Origin: an uncultured Christensenella sp.
GTDB lineage: Bacteria; Bacillota; Clostridia; Christensenellales; Borkfalkiaceae
Reading direction: 5' to 3'
DNA: 13,287 nucleotides
Assembly: GCA_905212395.1 (NCBI GenBank)
Contig: CAJMEI010000011.1
Location: forward strand, 1-13,287
The translations under genes and the position numbers were made by a program. The notes beneath the pieces were generated by a model. It ran no database searches. It saw nothing but the letters and a program-made list of their open reading frames with translations, and was not told where the DNA came from. Positions 12,122 to 13,287 of this stretch are shown piece by piece (position 1 is the stretch's first letter; every line of letters begins with the position of its first letter).

Positions 12122-13287
12122 TTGAAAAGCTTAAAAAAAAGTTTTTAATTGCTTTACTCGCTTCGGTAATCATCGCCGTAGGAATTATTTACTCCATAAT
12201 AATATTTACCAACTTAAAGCAAACTAATAACGCTTTAGATAAAATAACGGACGAAATTGCCTACAATAACGGAATTTTACCCGAAAAAATGGACGATTCT
12301 ATCCTGCTCGTTTCGAAAGAATCTAAAAAATCCTTAGTATATTTTACCGTAAAGCTAGACGGAACGGAATATTCGGCGGAGTTAAATCACGCTTCCAGCA
12401 TATCGGAAGAAAACGCGATAAATTATGCGAAAAAAGCCCTATCCAAACCGAAATCACGCGGGTGGATAGGAAATTACAGATATAAAATTTACACAGACTA
12501 TCAAAACAAAAAAAGTATAGTATTTTTAGACGGCTCGATAAACAAAGGTACGACTAAAATTATTATCGTTAACGAAGGAATAATAATGTTCTCCAGCGGA
12601 CTTGCGGTATTTTTGATTCTTGCCATATTGTCCGAAAAAATTCTTTCGCCCATATCGGAAAGCTACGTTAAACAAAGACAATTTATTACGGACGTAAATC
12701 ACGAACTAAAAACGCCATTAACTTTAATAAATACGAATTTAGAAATTATAGAAAGCGAAATCGGGCGTAACGAATGGATAGACGACGTTAAAAAAGAAAC
12801 CGCGCGAATGACGGAACTTGTAAATCAATTAGTAACGTTAAGCCGAATGGACGAATCTCCAAAAATGGATTTTTTAAAATTCAATTTAAGCGAATTGTTA
12901 AACGGAGCAGTAGCGGAATTTAAACCTTTGGCAACTAGCGTAAGCTTTGAAGAAGATATTGCGCCCGACGTTAGTTATACGGGAAACGAAGATTCCATTA
13001 GAAGACTTATAGGAATAATGCTTGACAACGCCATAAAATATTGCGACGTAGGCGGAGTTATTTCTATAAAACTTACAAACCATCATCACCCCGTCATTTA
13101 TTTTGAAAACACTTATAGCAAGGTAAACGAAATAGATTTATCGAGATTATTCGATAGATTTTATAGAGCGGATAAATCGAGAACGAATAAAGGAAGTTTC
13201 GGTATAGGGTTAAGCTTAGCGAAAAATATTACCCACTCCCATAAAGGGGACGTAACTTGCTATAAAAAAGATAATATAATAGGATTT
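12118..13287 (+). CDS. Sensor histidine kinase, C-terminal end beyond the right edge
   Basis: 390 codons are visible with no stop. Seen: TM1 (about 9-31), an extracytoplasmic sensor region (about 32-146) ending in a RGWIGNYRYKIY ... SIVFLDGS motif common in clostridial kinases, TM2 (about 148-171), no HAMP domain, then the H-box FITDVNHELKTPLTL with His195, N-box MLDNAIKYC with Asn304, F-box LFDRFYRAD (344-352) and G-box KGSFGIGLS (358-366). The usual G1/D-box (DxGxG) is absent: at the expected place the sequence reads VIYFENTYSK. This occurs in some clostridial kinases and need not abolish activity. Only the last part of the ATP-binding domain is missing. It is co-translated with the response regulator through a 4-base ATGA overlap. 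The signal sensed is unknown. Confidence 0.93.
   Translation, partial: MIEKLKKKFLIALLASVIIAVGIIYSIIIFTNLKQTNNALDKITDEIAYNNGILPEKMDDSILLVSKESKKSLVYFTVKLDGTEYSAELNHASSISEENAINYAKKALSKPKSRGWIGNYRYKIYTDYQNKKSIVFLDGSINKGTTKIIIVNEGIIMFSSGLAVFLILAILSEKILSPISESYVKQRQFITDVNHELKTPLTLINTNLEIIESEIGRNEWIDDVKKETARMTELVNQLVTLSRMDESPKMDFLKFNLSELLNGAVAEFKPLATSVSFEEDIAPDVSYTGNEDSIRRLIGIMLDNAIKYCDVGGVISIKLTNHHHPVIYFENTYSKVNEIDLSRLFDRFYRADKSRTNKGSFGIGLSLAKNITHSHKGDVTCYKKDNIIGF

Noticed and set aside
12898..13089. 63-codon minus-strand open frame inside the histidine kinase
   Set aside because: It lies opposite the intact ATP-binding domain and shows no protein-like features.
1..13287. Alternative genetic code, CRISPR arrays, insertion sequences, tRNA/rRNA genes or SRP RNA
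   Set aside because: TGA is used as a stop in several conserved genes, and no repeat-spacer pattern, transposase, terminal repeats or recognisable structural RNA was seen on either strand.

Overview
The window comes from a low-GC Gram-positive bacterium, most likely a member of the Clostridia (Bacillota), perhaps an uncultured gut lineage. The reasons are the strong AGGAGG-type ribosome binding sites, near-perfect sigma-A promoters, the ylxM-ffh-rpsP-khpA-rimM-trmD gene order, the BspA-like lipoprotein, and MinD/MinE. Genus and species cannot be assigned from the sequence alone. The standard code is used (TGA ends minD, rimM and the response regulator). No tRNA, rRNA, CRISPR array, insertion sequence or phage gene is visible. 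No gene-free stretch exceeds 300 bases; the longest, 1691-1930, holds two tandem terminators and the minD promoter region.

Layout, minus strand. Reading leftward from 11298, a three-gene accessory module comes first: an HPr-kinase-like protein, a PqqD-family protein and a PF14907-type nucleotidyltransferase (11298 to 9103). A consensus promoter at 9035-9063 then starts the SRP/ribosome-maturation operon: ylxM, ffh, rpsP, khpA, rimM, trmD and, after a 157-base gap, rbgA, rnhB, yraN and an RlmL/YpsC-like THUMP methyltransferase. rplS, which in many Firmicutes follows trmD directly, instead stands at the far end as a separate unit with its own promoter, a candidate L19-binding leader and two strong tandem terminators. 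It is followed by a minD-minE pair without minC, and then by the start of a BspA-like leucine-rich-repeat lipoprotein cut by the left edge.

Layout, plus strand. From 11447 to the right edge there is an OmpR-family response regulator and, translationally coupled to it, a sensor histidine kinase truncated by the window end. It is transcribed divergently from the kinase/PqqD/nucleotidyltransferase module. The intergenic region holds two facing consensus promoters, a 7-bp inverted repeat with centres 42 bp apart, and a 9-bp direct repeat with an 11-bp period over the regulator's own -10 region.

How the genes work together. Most of the minus-strand block is housekeeping: co-translational targeting (Ffh, YlxM), small-subunit assembly (S16, RimM), large-subunit assembly (RbgA, L19), RNA modification (TrmD, THUMP methyltransferase), RNA removal (RNase HII) and septum placement (MinD/E). 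The part most worth attention is the kinase/PqqD/nucleotidyltransferase trio. These three families also occur together in peptide-tailoring (lasso/RiPP-type) clusters, but here there is no visible precursor, protease or cyclase. The kinase start codon also lies essentially at the predicted transcription start, suggesting a leaderless mRNA.
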